Positions 55,717-64,000 of a stretch of 64,000 nt of DNA are shown here, piece after piece (within the stretch, counting starts at the first letter, position 1; each line of letters opens with the position of its first letter). The position numbers were made by a program, and so were the translations under genes. The stretch spans positions 3,417,646-3,481,645 of the forward strand of contig NC_012489.1 in assembly GCF_000010305.1 (NCBI RefSeq), written 5' to 3'. The DNA is from Gemmatimonas aurantiaca T-27. GTDB lineage: Bacteria > Gemmatimonadota > Gemmatimonadetes > Gemmatimonadales > Gemmatimonadaceae. A model generated the notes under the pieces. That model had not been told where the DNA came from and searched no databases. It saw only the letters and a program-made list of their open reading frames with translations.

Positions 55717-57621
55717 CTATCGTTGTGGTTGCTGAATGTGCAGGTACTCGAAGGCGGCCAGTACGTCCGGTGCGCCGGTCAACGCGGTGGTATTGAAACG
55801 CTTCGGGTCGTTCTGTAGAGCGCCCGTGCTTTCCCAGTCGGTGTAGGCATTCACACCGAGCTGAATGGTGGCCGGCAGATCGGGGCGATCGAAGGTGGCC
55901 AGTGTGCGAAACTCACCGCCCTGACTGTAGGCCAGCTCGAACTTCGCGCCACGTCGGGTGAGCAGCAGCTCCACCGGCCCAGGGGCAATGTCATGCAGGC
56001 GCAGTGTGGACTGGCTGTTCACGGTGGTCTTGGTCTCGATCACCGGCTGCCCCGCACGCGCGGCAATGCCCGTGGTGATGAAGAGCCAGTTCTCGGTGTT
56101 TGGTGTCCAGGCCTTCATGCCCCCGACACGCGGCGCGCGTACCATCAGGCCAGCCAGTGACCACAGCGCCTGCGGAATCTCATGCCCGATGCCCGTCACA
56201 CGCACCCGCGTGTGGGCCGTGAAGTCGCCCGTGACGTCCTTGAACAGAAATGGCGCCTGAAAGTCGGCATACCATCCACTCGTGGCTGGCTCCAGCAGCA
56301 GGAAACCATCTCGGATTTCGACGCGCTTCGTCTTTGTCGGCCAGCCTTCCACCACATCGAACCGCTGCCAGTTGGCCAGCGTGGCGGGATTGTCGAATTC
56401 GTCCGACAGTGCGGGTGCCTTAGGAGCAGACGGTGCAACCGGCGCATTCGCCGCGACCACCGGCGCGCGCGTGAAAGCCCGCGCCCGCGCCATCACACGA
56501 AAGAGTGCCGGGACATCCTGATTGGTCAGTGCCGCAATGATGGTGCCATTGCGGGGATCGATGACCAACTCCGAACCGCCACCGGGGGTGCCGCCATTGT
56601 GCCCCACATCGATCACGCGTCCGGCTGAATCCACCGTCATGCTGAATCCGAGACCATATCGGATGGACGCCGGCGCCCGCGGATCCTTGCTGCGAGGGGT
56701 CCACAGTGAGTCCCGCCACGCGCGACTCACGAGCCGGTCGTTGAGCAATGCCTCACCAAACTTCACGAGGTCCTGCGCCGTGGAATAACCACCACCTGCG
56801 GGACCACCACGTCCAGGCAGCGTAACCGTGTTGGGCAGCGACGCCGGTGCGGATTGGGTGAAGTCCGGCGCGCGCGGCGGTCCAGACACCCCGGACGTGT
56901 ATCCCACTGCGACATCGCCACCCACTTCATCGATCGCCGGGAACGAGGTGTTGGTCATACCCGCCCGGTCGAGAATGTGGCGCTGCACATACGCATAGTA
57001 CGACGTTCCCGAGACGGCCTCGATGATCGCGCCCAGCACAATGAAGCCGCTGTTGCTGTACTCGAAGCGTGTGCCCGGGGATGACAGCAGCGGTTCGCTG
57101 GCCAACACGGCGGCGTAGTCGTTCACGCTGCGAATACGTTCTCGCGCCGCGTTCCATCCCGCTGAGGACCAGTACTGACCCATGCCCGCCGTGTGCGTGA
57201 GCAACTGCCGGATGGTCACGCTATCGCGTACCGTGGCATTGGCCCAGCGGGGCAGGAATCGTCCCACCCGATCATCCAGCGAGAGTTTCCCCTGCTCCGC
57301 CAACTGGGCAATGGCCACGGCGGTGAATGTCTTGTTGAGCGATGCGAGATTGAACCGGGTATCGTCACGGACCGGCGTTCCGCTGCCACGATCCGCAAGG
57401 CCCTCGGTACGCGAGTACAGCGTGGCACGGGCGCGCGTGATCAATAGCTGGCCGCTGAACCATCCCTTTGCCGCCAGCGAGTCGATGCTGGCATCGAGCC
57501 GGCGTTCCCCTTCCTGCGCCTGTGTGAATGCGGGGATCAGTGCACTGGCCACACTGACGACGCTGCACACGAGCCATGCGCCGCGAAACGCGCCACGCAT
57601 ACGGTCAAACGAACTGTCCAT
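55717..57621 (-). CDS. Exported beta-lactamase-fold serine hydrolase with C-terminal lectin-like domain
   Basis: The 634-residue protein has a signal peptide (residues ~12-36, Ala-Gln). The first ~370 residues are a class C beta-lactamase/esterase-type hydrolase: SxxK at Ser94-Lys97 ('SLNK'), Tyr-Ser-Asn in 'FEYSNSGF' and the 'HNGGTPGG' loop, with 'LLTHTAGM' before. After a Pro/Ala-rich linker, the last ~200 residues look like a DUF1349/concanavalin-like sandwich ('FLLLEPATSGWYADFQAPFLFKDV'-type, in part), which may bind carbohydrate. It probably acts on a D-amino-acid or ester bond in the periplasm or outside. Confidence 0.85.
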   Translation of the reverse strand: MDSSFDRMRGAFRGAWLVCSVVSVASALIPAFTQAQEGERRLDASIDSLAAKGWFSGQLLITRARATLYSRTEGLADRGSGTPVRDDTRFNLASLNKTFTAVAIAQLAEQGKLSLDDRVGRFLPRWANATVRDSVTIRQLLTHTAGMGQYWSSAGWNAARERIRSVNDYAAVLASEPLLSSPGTRFEYSNSGFIVLGAIIEAVSGTSYYAYVQRHILDRAGMTNTSFPAIDEVGGDVAVGYTSGVSGPPRAPDFTQSAPASLPNTVTLPGRGGPAGGGYSTAQDLVKFGEALLNDRLVSRAWRDSLWTPRSKDPRAPASIRYGLGFSMTVDSAGRVIDVGHNGGTPGGGSELVIDPRNGTIIAALTNQDVPALFRVMARARAFTRAPVVAANAPVAPSAPKAPALSDEFDNPATLANWQRFDVVEGWPTKTKRVEIRDGFLLLEPATSGWYADFQAPFLFKDVTGDFTAHTRVRVTGIGHEIPQALWSLAGLMVRAPRVGGMKAWTPNTENWLFITTGIAARAGQPVIETKTTVNSQSTLRLHDIAPGPVELLLTRRGAKFELAYSQGGEFRTLATFDRPDLPATIQLGVNAYTDWESTGALQNDPKRFNTTALTGAPDVLAAFEYLHIQQPQR

Positions 57622-57745
57622 CCGGATGTCTCCATTGAGATGCCGACGCGCGACGTGCGCGCCGTCGGGGGAGGAGACACCACAACTCCCGGCGGGGGAT
57701 GCCCTCGAGGGGCCAATGTACCGCCTCTGGGGATGACTGCGCAGT

Positions 57746-58576
57746 TCAGCGCATCAGGCGATCGAGTCCGGCTCCGTGCGACTTGCTGGTCCGCAAGCGC
57801 GTACCGTCGCGCAGGGTCACGATCTGCTCTCCATGCAGATGGGGCTCCACACGCTGGATGAAGTCGATATTGACGATGACCGAACGATGAATGCGCACGA
57901 AGCGTGTGGCAGACAATTTCTGCTGAAACGCCTTCATCGTATCCCGCACGAGATGCTGCTGCCCTTTGGCGTGCAGTCGGACATAGTTGCTCTGCGCGTC
58001 CACCCAATCGATGTCGGCAGATTTCACCCAATACGTGCCTCCCTTCGCATCACGCACCGCAAACCGCTGAGGCAACGCCCGCTCGATCCGCAGCTCTTCG
58101 AGCACGGTGAGCAATGCCGGATCCAGACGGGCAGCGGTCGATGTAGAAGCAGACGTACCGTCAGACGTACCGTCAGACGTGCCGGTCGACCGCTGGGCGA
58201 CAATCCGCGCGAACACCCGGGCCAGCGCACGATCGAGATGTTCCGCATCGATCGGCTTGAGCAGATAGTCCACCGCATGCAGATCGAACGCGCGTACGGC
58301 GTATTCATCGAATGCGGTCACGAACACAATGGCCGGTGGTTCGTCGAGATTGGCCAGCACCGATGCCGCCACTTCGATACCATCGCGCTCGGGCATGCGG
58401 ATATCGAGAATCACGACGTCCGGTTTGCACGATTCGATCAACGCCTGGGCCTCGACCCCCTGCTCGGCTTCGCCCACCACGTCCACATCGGCTCGCGCGG
58501 CGAGCAGTCGACGGAGCGATGCCCGTGGGAGCGGCTCGTCTTCGGCGATCACAACACGCAAAGGCGTGGCACTCAT
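57746..58576 (-). CDS. LytR/AlgR-type response regulator
   Basis: The 276-residue protein has a receiver domain (1-120) with acidic residues 'AEDE' at 11-14, phospho-acceptor Asp58 in 'VVILDIRMPERDG' and Lys in 'YLLKPID'. A Ser/Thr-rich linker ('SDGTSDGTSAS', encoded by a short tandem repeat) joins it to a LytTR DNA-binding domain (~170-276; 'FVRIHRSVIVNIDFIQRVEP'). It is preceded by its sensor kinase with a four-base overlap. Confidence 0.95.
   Translation of the reverse strand: MSATPLRVVIAEDEPLPRASLRRLLAARADVDVVGEAEQGVEAQALIESCKPDVVILDIRMPERDGIEVAASVLANLDEPPAIVFVTAFDEYAVRAFDLHAVDYLLKPIDAEHLDRALARVFARIVAQRSTGTSDGTSDGTSASTSTAARLDPALLTVLEELRIERALPQRFAVRDAKGGTYWVKSADIDWVDAQSNYVRLHAKGQQHLVRDTMKAFQQKLSATRFVRIHRSVIVNIDFIQRVEPHLHGEQIVTLRDGTRLRTSKSHGAGLDRLMR
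58151..58186. repeat. Three tandem copies of a 12-bp unit inside the response regulator
   Basis: The unit AGACGTACCGTC runs three times (last copy with one change) within the linker between receiver and LytTR domains and codes for repeated Asp-Gly-Thr-Ser. Length variation here would change only the linker. Confidence 0.8.
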
Positions 58577-59655
58577 CGGGCCTTCTCTCTGGTGGTACGG
58601 GGAATGGTGATGCGCACGGTCGTGCCCTCACCGGGCAGTGATTCAAAACGCAGGGTGTGCGCCTCGCCGTACAGCGCGTCGAGACGACGGCGGGTATTGG
58701 TGAGCCCGACGCCATCGCCCTCGACGGCATCACCTTCGATGGCATCCCCAGGGCCATCATCACGGACCAGCAGTTCGACCTGCGCCCCAACGGACTGCAC
58801 CGATATCCGCACCCATCCCCGGCCTGCCCGACGGGAGACGCCATGTTCCAGGGCATTTTCCACCAGCGGCTGCAACAACATGGCGGGAACCAGGACATCG
58901 CCCAGTCCATCAGCCACGTCCGCCGTGACTTCCAGTCGTGGCCCGTGCCGCACGCGCATGATGCCGAGATACTCCTCCAGCAATGCCATTTCTTCGCGCA
59001 ACGGGATCTGGTTCGATGCTTCGGCACGCAACGAAGCACGCAACAGCCCGGACAGCCGCGTCAACATGGTGCCGGCCGCCTGACTGTCCACATGCACCAA
59101 CTCGGCGATCGCGGCCAGCGTATTGAACAGAAAGTGCGGTTGCAACTGAGCCTGAAGCGCCTGCAAACGGGCGCTGGTGAGGCTGGCTTCCAACTGCAGC
59201 GCCTGCCGCTCACGTGCTCGAAGCGTGGCCAGCATCTCACCGAGCGTTGCCACCGCGAAGGCCAATGCGAGTGCAAGTCCCGCCGCGATCTGCTTGCCGA
59301 GCCAACTGCCCCGCAGGATGAGTTGTGGTGTGCCGGGCAATGTCATGATGGCCGGCATCAACCAGGTGCTGAGGAGAATCGCCAGCACGATCACGCCGGC
59401 CGCGAGTGCGGAGAAACACCAGCCACCGACATGCTCCAGGGGAGCGCGACGGGAGATCAGCCGGAGAAAGGGAAGCGCTGGCGCAAAAGCGACCATATCG
59501 ATCACGCCACCCATCACAATCGGCCCCGCGCTCACCGTCGCACCAAGACTGATCATCGACAGGATCACCTGCAGACCATGCACCGCAACCAGCAGCAACC
59601 AGGCGCTGGCAAAGACCATCCACCAGGTCCGGGGCGTCCATGTGTCGGTGCGCAT
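58573..59655 (-). CDS. LytS/YehU-type sensor histidine kinase
   Basis: The 360-residue protein has about four transmembrane helices in residues ~10-140, then the His_kinase domain of the LytS family with the phospho-acceptor His in 'LQAQLQPHFLFNTL', and a HATPase_c domain ('NALEHGV' N-box; 'DDGPGD' and 'GVGLTNTRRRLDALYG'). It has no recognisable extracellular sensor domain. Its stop overlaps the response regulator start (ATGA). The signal and targets are unknown. Confidence 0.95.
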   Translation of the reverse strand: MRTDTWTPRTWWMVFASAWLLLVAVHGLQVILSMISLGATVSAGPIVMGGVIDMVAFAPALPFLRLISRRAPLEHVGGWCFSALAAGVIVLAILLSTWLMPAIMTLPGTPQLILRGSWLGKQIAAGLALALAFAVATLGEMLATLRARERQALQLEASLTSARLQALQAQLQPHFLFNTLAAIAELVHVDSQAAGTMLTRLSGLLRASLRAEASNQIPLREEMALLEEYLGIMRVRHGPRLEVTADVADGLGDVLVPAMLLQPLVENALEHGVSRRAGRGWVRISVQSVGAQVELLVRDDGPGDAIEGDAVEGDGVGLTNTRRRLDALYGEAHTLRFESLPGEGTTVRITIPRTTREKAR

Positions 59656-59748
59656 GGCGGAATGTCACCACGGAGAAGGCCCGCCGCCAACTCACGAGGG
59701 ACGAATGTGCCGTCTGCCGGGACTGTTGAGCCCTGAATCCGATCCGCG

Positions 59749-60171
59749 TTATGGACTGTTGGCGGGGTCAGACACAAACACCGTCTCCGCGCCCAGCTCC
59801 TCGAAACACAGATTCACCGTGCGACCGATCGCCCGCGTGCGGTGCACGGTACCTGCGGGAATCGTGACAGACTGCCACGGTCCGAGTTGGAACTGTGTGC
59901 CGTCCGCGATATCGACGACCAGCAGGCCGTCGACCACGAGAAACAGCTCGTCGGAAGTCGGGTGATGATGCCAGGCGTACGCTTCCTCGAACACCGCCAT
60001 GCGCAGACAACTGTCGTTGACCTGACTGATCACCTGATTGCGATAGCGCTCCGTGACCGCCGCGGCTTCGGTACGCAGGTCGACCTGATGCAGCGGCGGA
60101 AAGCGTACCGGTTCGTTGGTGTAGGCCGCCGCCGAAGGAATCGGCAGCGGCGCCGCGTGATCATCAGGCAT
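59749..60171 (-). CDS. Cupin-domain protein
   Basis: The 140-residue protein has a single conserved cupin beta-barrel: 'YAWHHHPTSDELFLVVDGLLVVDI' (in part; His and Glu metal ligands) and 'LGPWQSVTIPAGTVHRTRA' (His). A metal-dependent dioxygenase, isomerase or simple sensing role is possible. It is six bases upstream of the MscS-like stop on the same strand, so they may be co-transcribed. Confidence 0.85.
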   Translation of the reverse strand: MPDDHAAPLPIPSAAAYTNEPVRFPPLHQVDLRTEAAAVTERYRNQVISQVNDSCLRMAVFEEAYAWHHHPTSDELFLVVDGLLVVDIADGTQFQLGPWQSVTIPAGTVHRTRAIGRTVNLCFEELGAETVFVSDPANSP

Positions 60172-60177
60172 CGCACA

Positions 60178-60768
60178 TCATTTGGGCGTTCCGGTGCGCC
60201 AGAGTGGTGGTGTTTCGGTGCCACGCCAGCGACGTACCGCGCGCTGGAAGAACATGTTGTTGGGGATCTGCAGGACCGTCGCCGTGGCCGTACTGTCCGC
60301 GGTGAGTTCTTCGAGGGTGGTGTAGATCAGATTGATATCGATCACACGCCCCTTGAAGCCGGGCTTCTCCCCGTTTTCCAGCACTTCGATGTGATCGTTG
60401 ATCCGAAACTGGTTCGTGGAGAAAATCAGCATCGTGCAGAAGATGTTCGACAGCACGCTCCACGCGGCAAAAAACGCCACCGCACCAACCGCGGCGAATC
60501 CGCTGAATGCCGTCCAGAGCACTGTGCCCGATACACCGAGCCGCTCGAGAATGAGCAGCAGTGCCGCCCCGTTGATGAGGATACCGGCGACACGCCGTGC
60601 ACCAGGCAACGCATGCGGCGGCAGGTCATACGCTTCATTGACACGACGAATCAGGCGCTGCACCGCGCGCCGCAACAGCCATGCGATGAAGACGATCAGC
60701 AGCACCTGACCGAACGTCACCATCACTCCCATCCAGTTCTGCAACACCACAGGCAGTTGTTCTCTCAT
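60178..60768 (-). CDS. Small MscS-family mechanosensitive channel
   Basis: The 196-residue protein has transmembrane helices at ~15-32, ~60-80 and ~85-105. The third is the Gly/Ala-rich pore-lining type ('GFAAVGAVAFFAAWSVLSNIFC'), followed by the MscS beta-domain ('FRINDHIEVLENG' and 'GRVIDINLIYTTLEE'). It lacks the long C-terminal domain of E. coli MscS. It would release solutes under osmotic downshock. The start at 60768 is chosen by homology; an upstream in-frame start would add an unlikely extension. Confidence 0.85.
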   Translation of the reverse strand: MREQLPVVLQNWMGVMVTFGQVLLIVFIAWLLRRAVQRLIRRVNEAYDLPPHALPGARRVAGILINGAALLLILERLGVSGTVLWTAFSGFAAVGAVAFFAAWSVLSNIFCTMLIFSTNQFRINDHIEVLENGEKPGFKGRVIDINLIYTTLEELTADSTATATVLQIPNNMFFQRAVRRWRGTETPPLWRTGTPK

Positions 60769-60871
60769 CGATCGGTTCACGGAGGAGCGGATGTCTGACC
60801 CACTCGGTCCCGATACTACACGGTGTGAGAGGAGAAGCTCCAGCGGACGTCGCAATATCGCCTGATATCGA

Positions 60872-61786
60872 TCAGCGTGCTGCGTCGGGGCGACGGATGA
60901 TCATGGCACCCACGATGCAGGTGATCGCGCCCACGATCGACAGTGGGGCCACCTGTTCATGCAACACGACCACACCAAGCAGCAGGGCGACCGGTGCCGT
61001 GATGAAGATGGACGCCGAGGCGCGTGCAGCACCCAGTCGACCGGCGGCCACGGTGCCGATGACGTACGCGATCCCCGTTCCGAACACACCGAGTGTGAGC
61101 AGCGACAGGAGTGGTGTCAGTGTCCAATGGCCGTCGATCACTTCAGGAATGCCCAGCGGCGCCGTCAGCACGGTCGCGAGCCCCAGTGCGCGGGCCAACA
61201 CCGGCAACGCACCGTACTGCATCTGCAACGGACGGGCGATGTTGATGGAAATGCCATACAGCGTGATGGCGGCCAGTACGAGCAGCACACCCTCCATGCT
61301 GGCACCGCCACTCTGCAGGTTGGGCAGCGCCACCAGCACCACCCCCGTCATGCCTACGGCCAGTCCCGTGAGGATGGTCCGGGATGGCATGCGCCGGGCA
61401 ATGACGGCCGCCACCAGCGTCGCAAACAGGGGCACCGCGCCATTGAGCATGCCGGCCATCGCCGACGAGATCCGCTGCTCGGCGTAGGGAAACAAGGTGA
61501 GCGGAATGGCCATCCACATCACCCCCAGCAGCGCGATGCGCGGCCAGGCCTCGCGGGCGATGGTCACCCGGGCAGCCGGGAAAGCCAGCAGTGTCAGGAA
61601 TCCCGCCAGAATGCGGAAAAAGGCCACACCATGTGGCCCGGTGGCGTGCAGCCCTTCCGCAATGAACAGGAATGACGCACCCCAGATCGCACCGGGTACA
61701 ACAATGAGGCCGAAGTCACCGCCGGCAGCCGCCCGCCAGTTGGCGAGCGGTGTTGAGGCTTCGAGTGACGAAGATGCATGAGTCAT
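60872..61786 (-). CDS. EamA/DMT-family transporter
   Basis: The 304-residue protein has ten predicted transmembrane helices in two EamA repeats, with 'GAIWGASFLFIAEGL' opening the first and 'FGTGIAYVIGTVAAGRLGAARASASIFITAPVALLLG' (in part) in the second. It is a probable metabolite or drug exporter; the substrate is unknown. It is divergent from the LysR gene, with about 72 bp between, so LysR probably controls it. SD GGAGAGA precedes the start. Confidence 0.9.
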   Translation of the reverse strand: MTHASSSLEASTPLANWRAAAGGDFGLIVVPGAIWGASFLFIAEGLHATGPHGVAFFRILAGFLTLLAFPAARVTIAREAWPRIALLGVMWMAIPLTLFPYAEQRISSAMAGMLNGAVPLFATLVAAVIARRMPSRTILTGLAVGMTGVVLVALPNLQSGGASMEGVLLVLAAITLYGISINIARPLQMQYGALPVLARALGLATVLTAPLGIPEVIDGHWTLTPLLSLLTLGVFGTGIAYVIGTVAAGRLGAARASASIFITAPVALLLGVVVLHEQVAPLSIVGAITCIVGAMIIRRPDAAR

Positions 61787-61809
61787 GGCGTAAATCTCTC
61801 CGCTCTATG

Positions 61810-61850
61810 ACTTAAGCACAAATGAAATGACCTTGACACTGCTGTTAAGT
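61810..61850. promoter_or_regulatory. Candidate LysR operator (inverted repeat) in divergent gap
   Basis: ACTTAA (61810-61815) and TTAAGT (61845-61850) form an inverted repeat with 29 bases between, in the 72-bp gap between the EamA transporter and LysR genes. This fits a LysR-type binding site shared by both genes. No binding has been shown. Confidence 0.35.
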
Positions 61851-61858
61851 ATCACTGC

Positions 61859-62755
61859 ATGATCAGCCTGGAAAGATTGCGCAGTCTGCATGCGGTGGAG
61901 GCCTATGGCTCTCTGCACGCCGCCGCCGATGCCCTGAACGTGACGGCGTCCGCGATTTCGCAGCAGATCGCGAAGCTGGAGCGAGAGGTCGGCGAACCCC
62001 TGCTGGAGCGCCGGGGCCGTGGCGTGGCACTGACCGACGCGGGGCAGCTCCTGACAGGGCACGCCGAGCGGGCGTTTTCAGTGCTGCGGCAGGCCGAGGC
62101 CGCGTTGGATGCCCGTCGGGCGGTGGTGGCCGGAGAGGTACGGATTGGCGCCTTTGCCACGGTGATGCGGGGGCTTGCTCCCCAGGCGTTGCGGTCACTG
62201 GCGTCGGATCACCCGCAACTGCAGGTGCGGCTGCAGGAGATGGAGCCACTGGAAGCCATCGAGTTGCTGGAGCGTGGTGACATCGACCTCGCGCTCGCGC
62301 AGGATTGGGCCAATCGTCCGCTCCGTGTGCCGGAAGGGTTGGAGCGGGCACCGGTATACGATGATATCGCCGATATCGCGCTCCCCAGCGATCATCCGTT
62401 GGCGCACCACGACACCGTGGCGCTGAGCGATCTGGCCGGTGACACCTGGATCTCGTGGCGCGAGGGGTCGATCTGCCACGACTGGCTGATGCTGACGCTG
62501 CGGGCGCAGGGCCGAGAGCCACGCGTGCAGCATTTCGCGCTGGAGTATGCCACGCAGTTGTCGCTGGTCGGTGCAGGGCTTGGTGCGGCCGTGTTGCCGC
62601 GGCTCGGCCGTGGAGCCGTACCGGACAACGTGTGTGTCATGCCAGTGACCCCATCGCTCACCCGGCATGTGTATGCCCTGTGGCGATCCGATGCCGCGCG
62701 GCGCACGGCGATTCTGGCTGCGGTGGCCGCGTTCAAGAACGCCGGCGCGCTGTGA
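61859..62755 (+). CDS. LysR-family transcriptional regulator
   Basis: The 298-residue protein has a LysR winged helix (residues 3-62: 'LERLRSLHAVEAYGSLHAAADALNVTASAISQQIAKLE', in part) and a substrate-binding domain (~90-295) of the periplasmic-binding-protein type. Start ATG 61859 agrees with the family. It is divergent from the EamA transporter and probably regulates it. Confidence 0.95.
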   Translation: MISLERLRSLHAVEAYGSLHAAADALNVTASAISQQIAKLEREVGEPLLERRGRGVALTDAGQLLTGHAERAFSVLRQAEAALDARRAVVAGEVRIGAFATVMRGLAPQALRSLASDHPQLQVRLQEMEPLEAIELLERGDIDLALAQDWANRPLRVPEGLERAPVYDDIADIALPSDHPLAHHDTVALSDLAGDTWISWREGSICHDWLMLTLRAQGREPRVQHFALEYATQLSLVGAGLGAAVLPRLGRGAVPDNVCVMPVTPSLTRHVYALWRSDAARRTAILAAVAAFKNAGAL

Positions 62756-62780
62756 CGCGGAGCGCCATACCGTGACCACT

Positions 62781-63356
62781 ATGGGCAAGACAGTGCGCGT
62801 GGTCGCGTACGATGCTTCCTGGCCCGACGTCTTCGAGCAGTTGCGTGCGATGCTGTGGCCCGCGGTGCACCATGTCGCACGACGCATCGAGCACGTAGGC
62901 AGCACATCGGTGCCTGGGCTCGCGGCCAAACCCGTCATCGATATCGATATCGTGGTGGCCGATGATCTACCGATGCGCACCGTGATCGAACCACTGGCCG
63001 CGATCGGGTACGTGCACCGCGGCAATCTCGGTATCGTGGGGCGCGAAGCGTTTCGGTCGCCGGTCGGCTTACCGGCGCATCATCTGTATGTCTGCGCTGA
63101 AGGAAGTATGGCGCTCGCCAACCACCTGGCCGTGCGTGAACATCTGCGTGCACACGCCGACACCGCCGCTCGATACGGTGCGCTCAAACAACAGTTGGCG
63201 CGGGAGTTTCCGCACGACATCGACCGATACGTCGCGGGCAAGACCGATTTGCTGCTCGAGGTCTTGCGACTCGCGGGTTTTCCGAAAGACCAGCTCGAGG
63301 CGATCGAACGAGCCAATCGTGGCCACGGAGCAGTCAACGTCGCGACCCGCGACTGA
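62781..63356 (+). CDS. GrpB-family (UPF0157) protein
   Basis: The 191-residue cytoplasmic protein matches the GrpB family: 'VVAYDASWPDVFEQLRAML' start, 'RIEHVGSTSVPGLAAKPVIDIDIVV' (nucleotidyltransferase-like GS...D-x-D), and 'HHLYVCAEGSMALANHLAVREHLRAH' in part. The fold is nucleotidyltransferase-like; biological role unknown, possibly CoA-related or dephospho-CoA kinase partner. GTG 62772 is an alternative start. Confidence 0.9.
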   Translation: MGKTVRVVAYDASWPDVFEQLRAMLWPAVHHVARRIEHVGSTSVPGLAAKPVIDIDIVVADDLPMRTVIEPLAAIGYVHRGNLGIVGREAFRSPVGLPAHHLYVCAEGSMALANHLAVREHLRAHADTAARYGALKQQLAREFPHDIDRYVAGKTDLLLEVLRLAGFPKDQLEAIERANRGHGAVNVATRD

Positions 63357-63365
63357 CCGCTGCGC

Positions 63366-63962
63366 CTATCGCCGTCCCGGCATCTCGATGGGCGCCAACC
63401 GCTCCACCACCTGCTCTTTGCGCCATGAGAAGTAGTGCGGATCGAATCCCTTCGGTCGAAAGAACCAGCTCATCAGCTTCCGGTTCCAGTAGATACGCCA
63501 CTGGTGCGCGCGCATGAAAAACAACTGCCAGAACACCAGCCACAGCGCGATGGCCAACCATTGCGGTGGCCAGTGGAACATGGCCTGCAAGGGCGGTAAT
63601 GACGGCTGATTGTTGGCCGTGATCATCGCGTTGGTGGCGGCGCCATTGATCACGAGTGCGAGGATGAGCATGCGCACCACATGGCGGATCAGGTAGTAGC
63701 TGCGACGGAGTCCCCACTGCTGCTCGAGACGCACCACCATCCAACACACAATGACGGTGGGAATGAGCATGATGATCCAACGCAGCCCCCCGGCGCCCAA
63801 GCCCATCACATTGGCCAGCGCCTCGGCCGCGAACGCTGTGGCGATGGTCGCGGCACCACCCACCGGATAGAAGATCAGCACAAATGGCCACAGCACGAAT
63901 GGCGCGATGAGCCACTCCGCGCTGCCGGAGCTCTTGTTGTTGCGCGCCTGGTTGCCCGCCAT
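63366..63962 (-). CDS. Membrane protein of unknown function
   Basis: The 198-residue protein has four predicted transmembrane segments (~17-35, ~57-78, ~90-110 and ~133-152) and a basic Trp-rich C-terminal region ('HQWRIYWNRKLMSWFF'). No named family recognised. The start codon at 63962 overlaps another possible start at 63966 in a different frame. AAGGA lies about 14 bases upstream. It may be the end of an operon continuing beyond the window. Confidence 0.6.
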   Translation of the reverse strand: MAGNQARNNKSSGSAEWLIAPFVLWPFVLIFYPVGGAATIATAFAAEALANVMGLGAGGLRWIIMLIPTVIVCWMVVRLEQQWGLRRSYYLIRHVVRMLILALVINGAATNAMITANNQPSLPPLQAMFHWPPQWLAIALWLVFWQLFFMRAHQWRIYWNRKLMSWFFRPKGFDPHYFSWRKEQVVERLAPIEMPGRR

Positions 63963-64000
63963 CCATCCGGCGGTTCCTTCAACAGTAGCCGGTCCAAAGA

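Overview
The window is GC-rich, densely coded chromosomal DNA from a Gram-negative bacterium. I infer Gemmatimonadota (a Gemmatimonas-like organism). The grounds are the combination of SusC/SusD and STN-type TonB receptors, FecI/FecR-like regulators, carboxypeptidase-regulatory plus plug proteins, BTAD/TPR regulators, Ser/Thr kinases, Ig-like (BIG2) lipoproteins and a PEP-CTERM protein. This is inference from gene content. I saw no rRNA, tRNA, CRISPR array or transposase.

Layout. 1-4.1 kb: a metal-flavoured set of exported proteins (an NTF2-like protein with a His-rich linker, a DUF305 protein and an LVIVD-repeat propeller). 4.1-6.4 kb: a luciferase-like monooxygenase divergent from a membrane-anchored Ser/Thr kinase. 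6.5-9.7 kb: a minus-strand operon of a PQQ-type sugar dehydrogenase lipoprotein and three small exported barrel-like proteins, coupled by ATGA overlaps. 9.9-14.4 kb: a two-subunit molybdenum hydroxylase (IorAB type) and a PGM1-type phosphoglucomutase. 14.4-17.5 kb: a visibly AT-richer insert with an AAA ATPase and a TOPRIM-like protein, the best candidate for an undescribed defence system. 17.5-19.3 kb: a decaying Ig-domain serine hydrolase pseudogene. 19.3-26 kb: surface proteins (regulatory-domain/plug protein, ZU5-like lipoprotein, PEP-CTERM protein, Ig-domain M60-like metalloprotease). 26-30.4 kb: an ArsR regulator with a tandem SRPBCC protein and its palindromic operator, a GNAT acetyltransferase and a CocE-like hydrolase.

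30.4-34.5 kb: a copper-delivery and cytochrome-oxidase assembly module (two His/Cys-rich small proteins, a CcmH-like protein, a lipoprotein cytochrome c, a SCO-PCuAC fusion and a CtaG-like membrane protein). 34.5-39.6 kb: a BsuPI-like lipoprotein, a large barrel/coiled-coil envelope protein and a membrane alpha/beta hydrolase. 39.7-41.8 kb: a GlxA-type regulator coupled to a Tat-exported heavy-metal-domain hydrolase. 41.8-47.4 kb: an ECF sigma/FecR/TonB-receptor/DUF4249 uptake regulon. 47.4-57.6 kb: an unknown exported protein, a membrane-anchored BTAD-TPR regulator, a SusC/SusD pair and a serine hydrolase. 57.7-64 kb: a LytS/LytR-type two-component pair, cupin, small MscS channel, EamA transporter with divergent LysR regulator, a GrpB-family protein and an unknown membrane protein.

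The main themes are TonB-dependent uptake with its regulation, copper handling for respiration, and a large set of exported lipoproteins and barrels. Four strong inverted repeats mark transcription ends at 20.2, 26.1, 37.8 and 55.7 kb.
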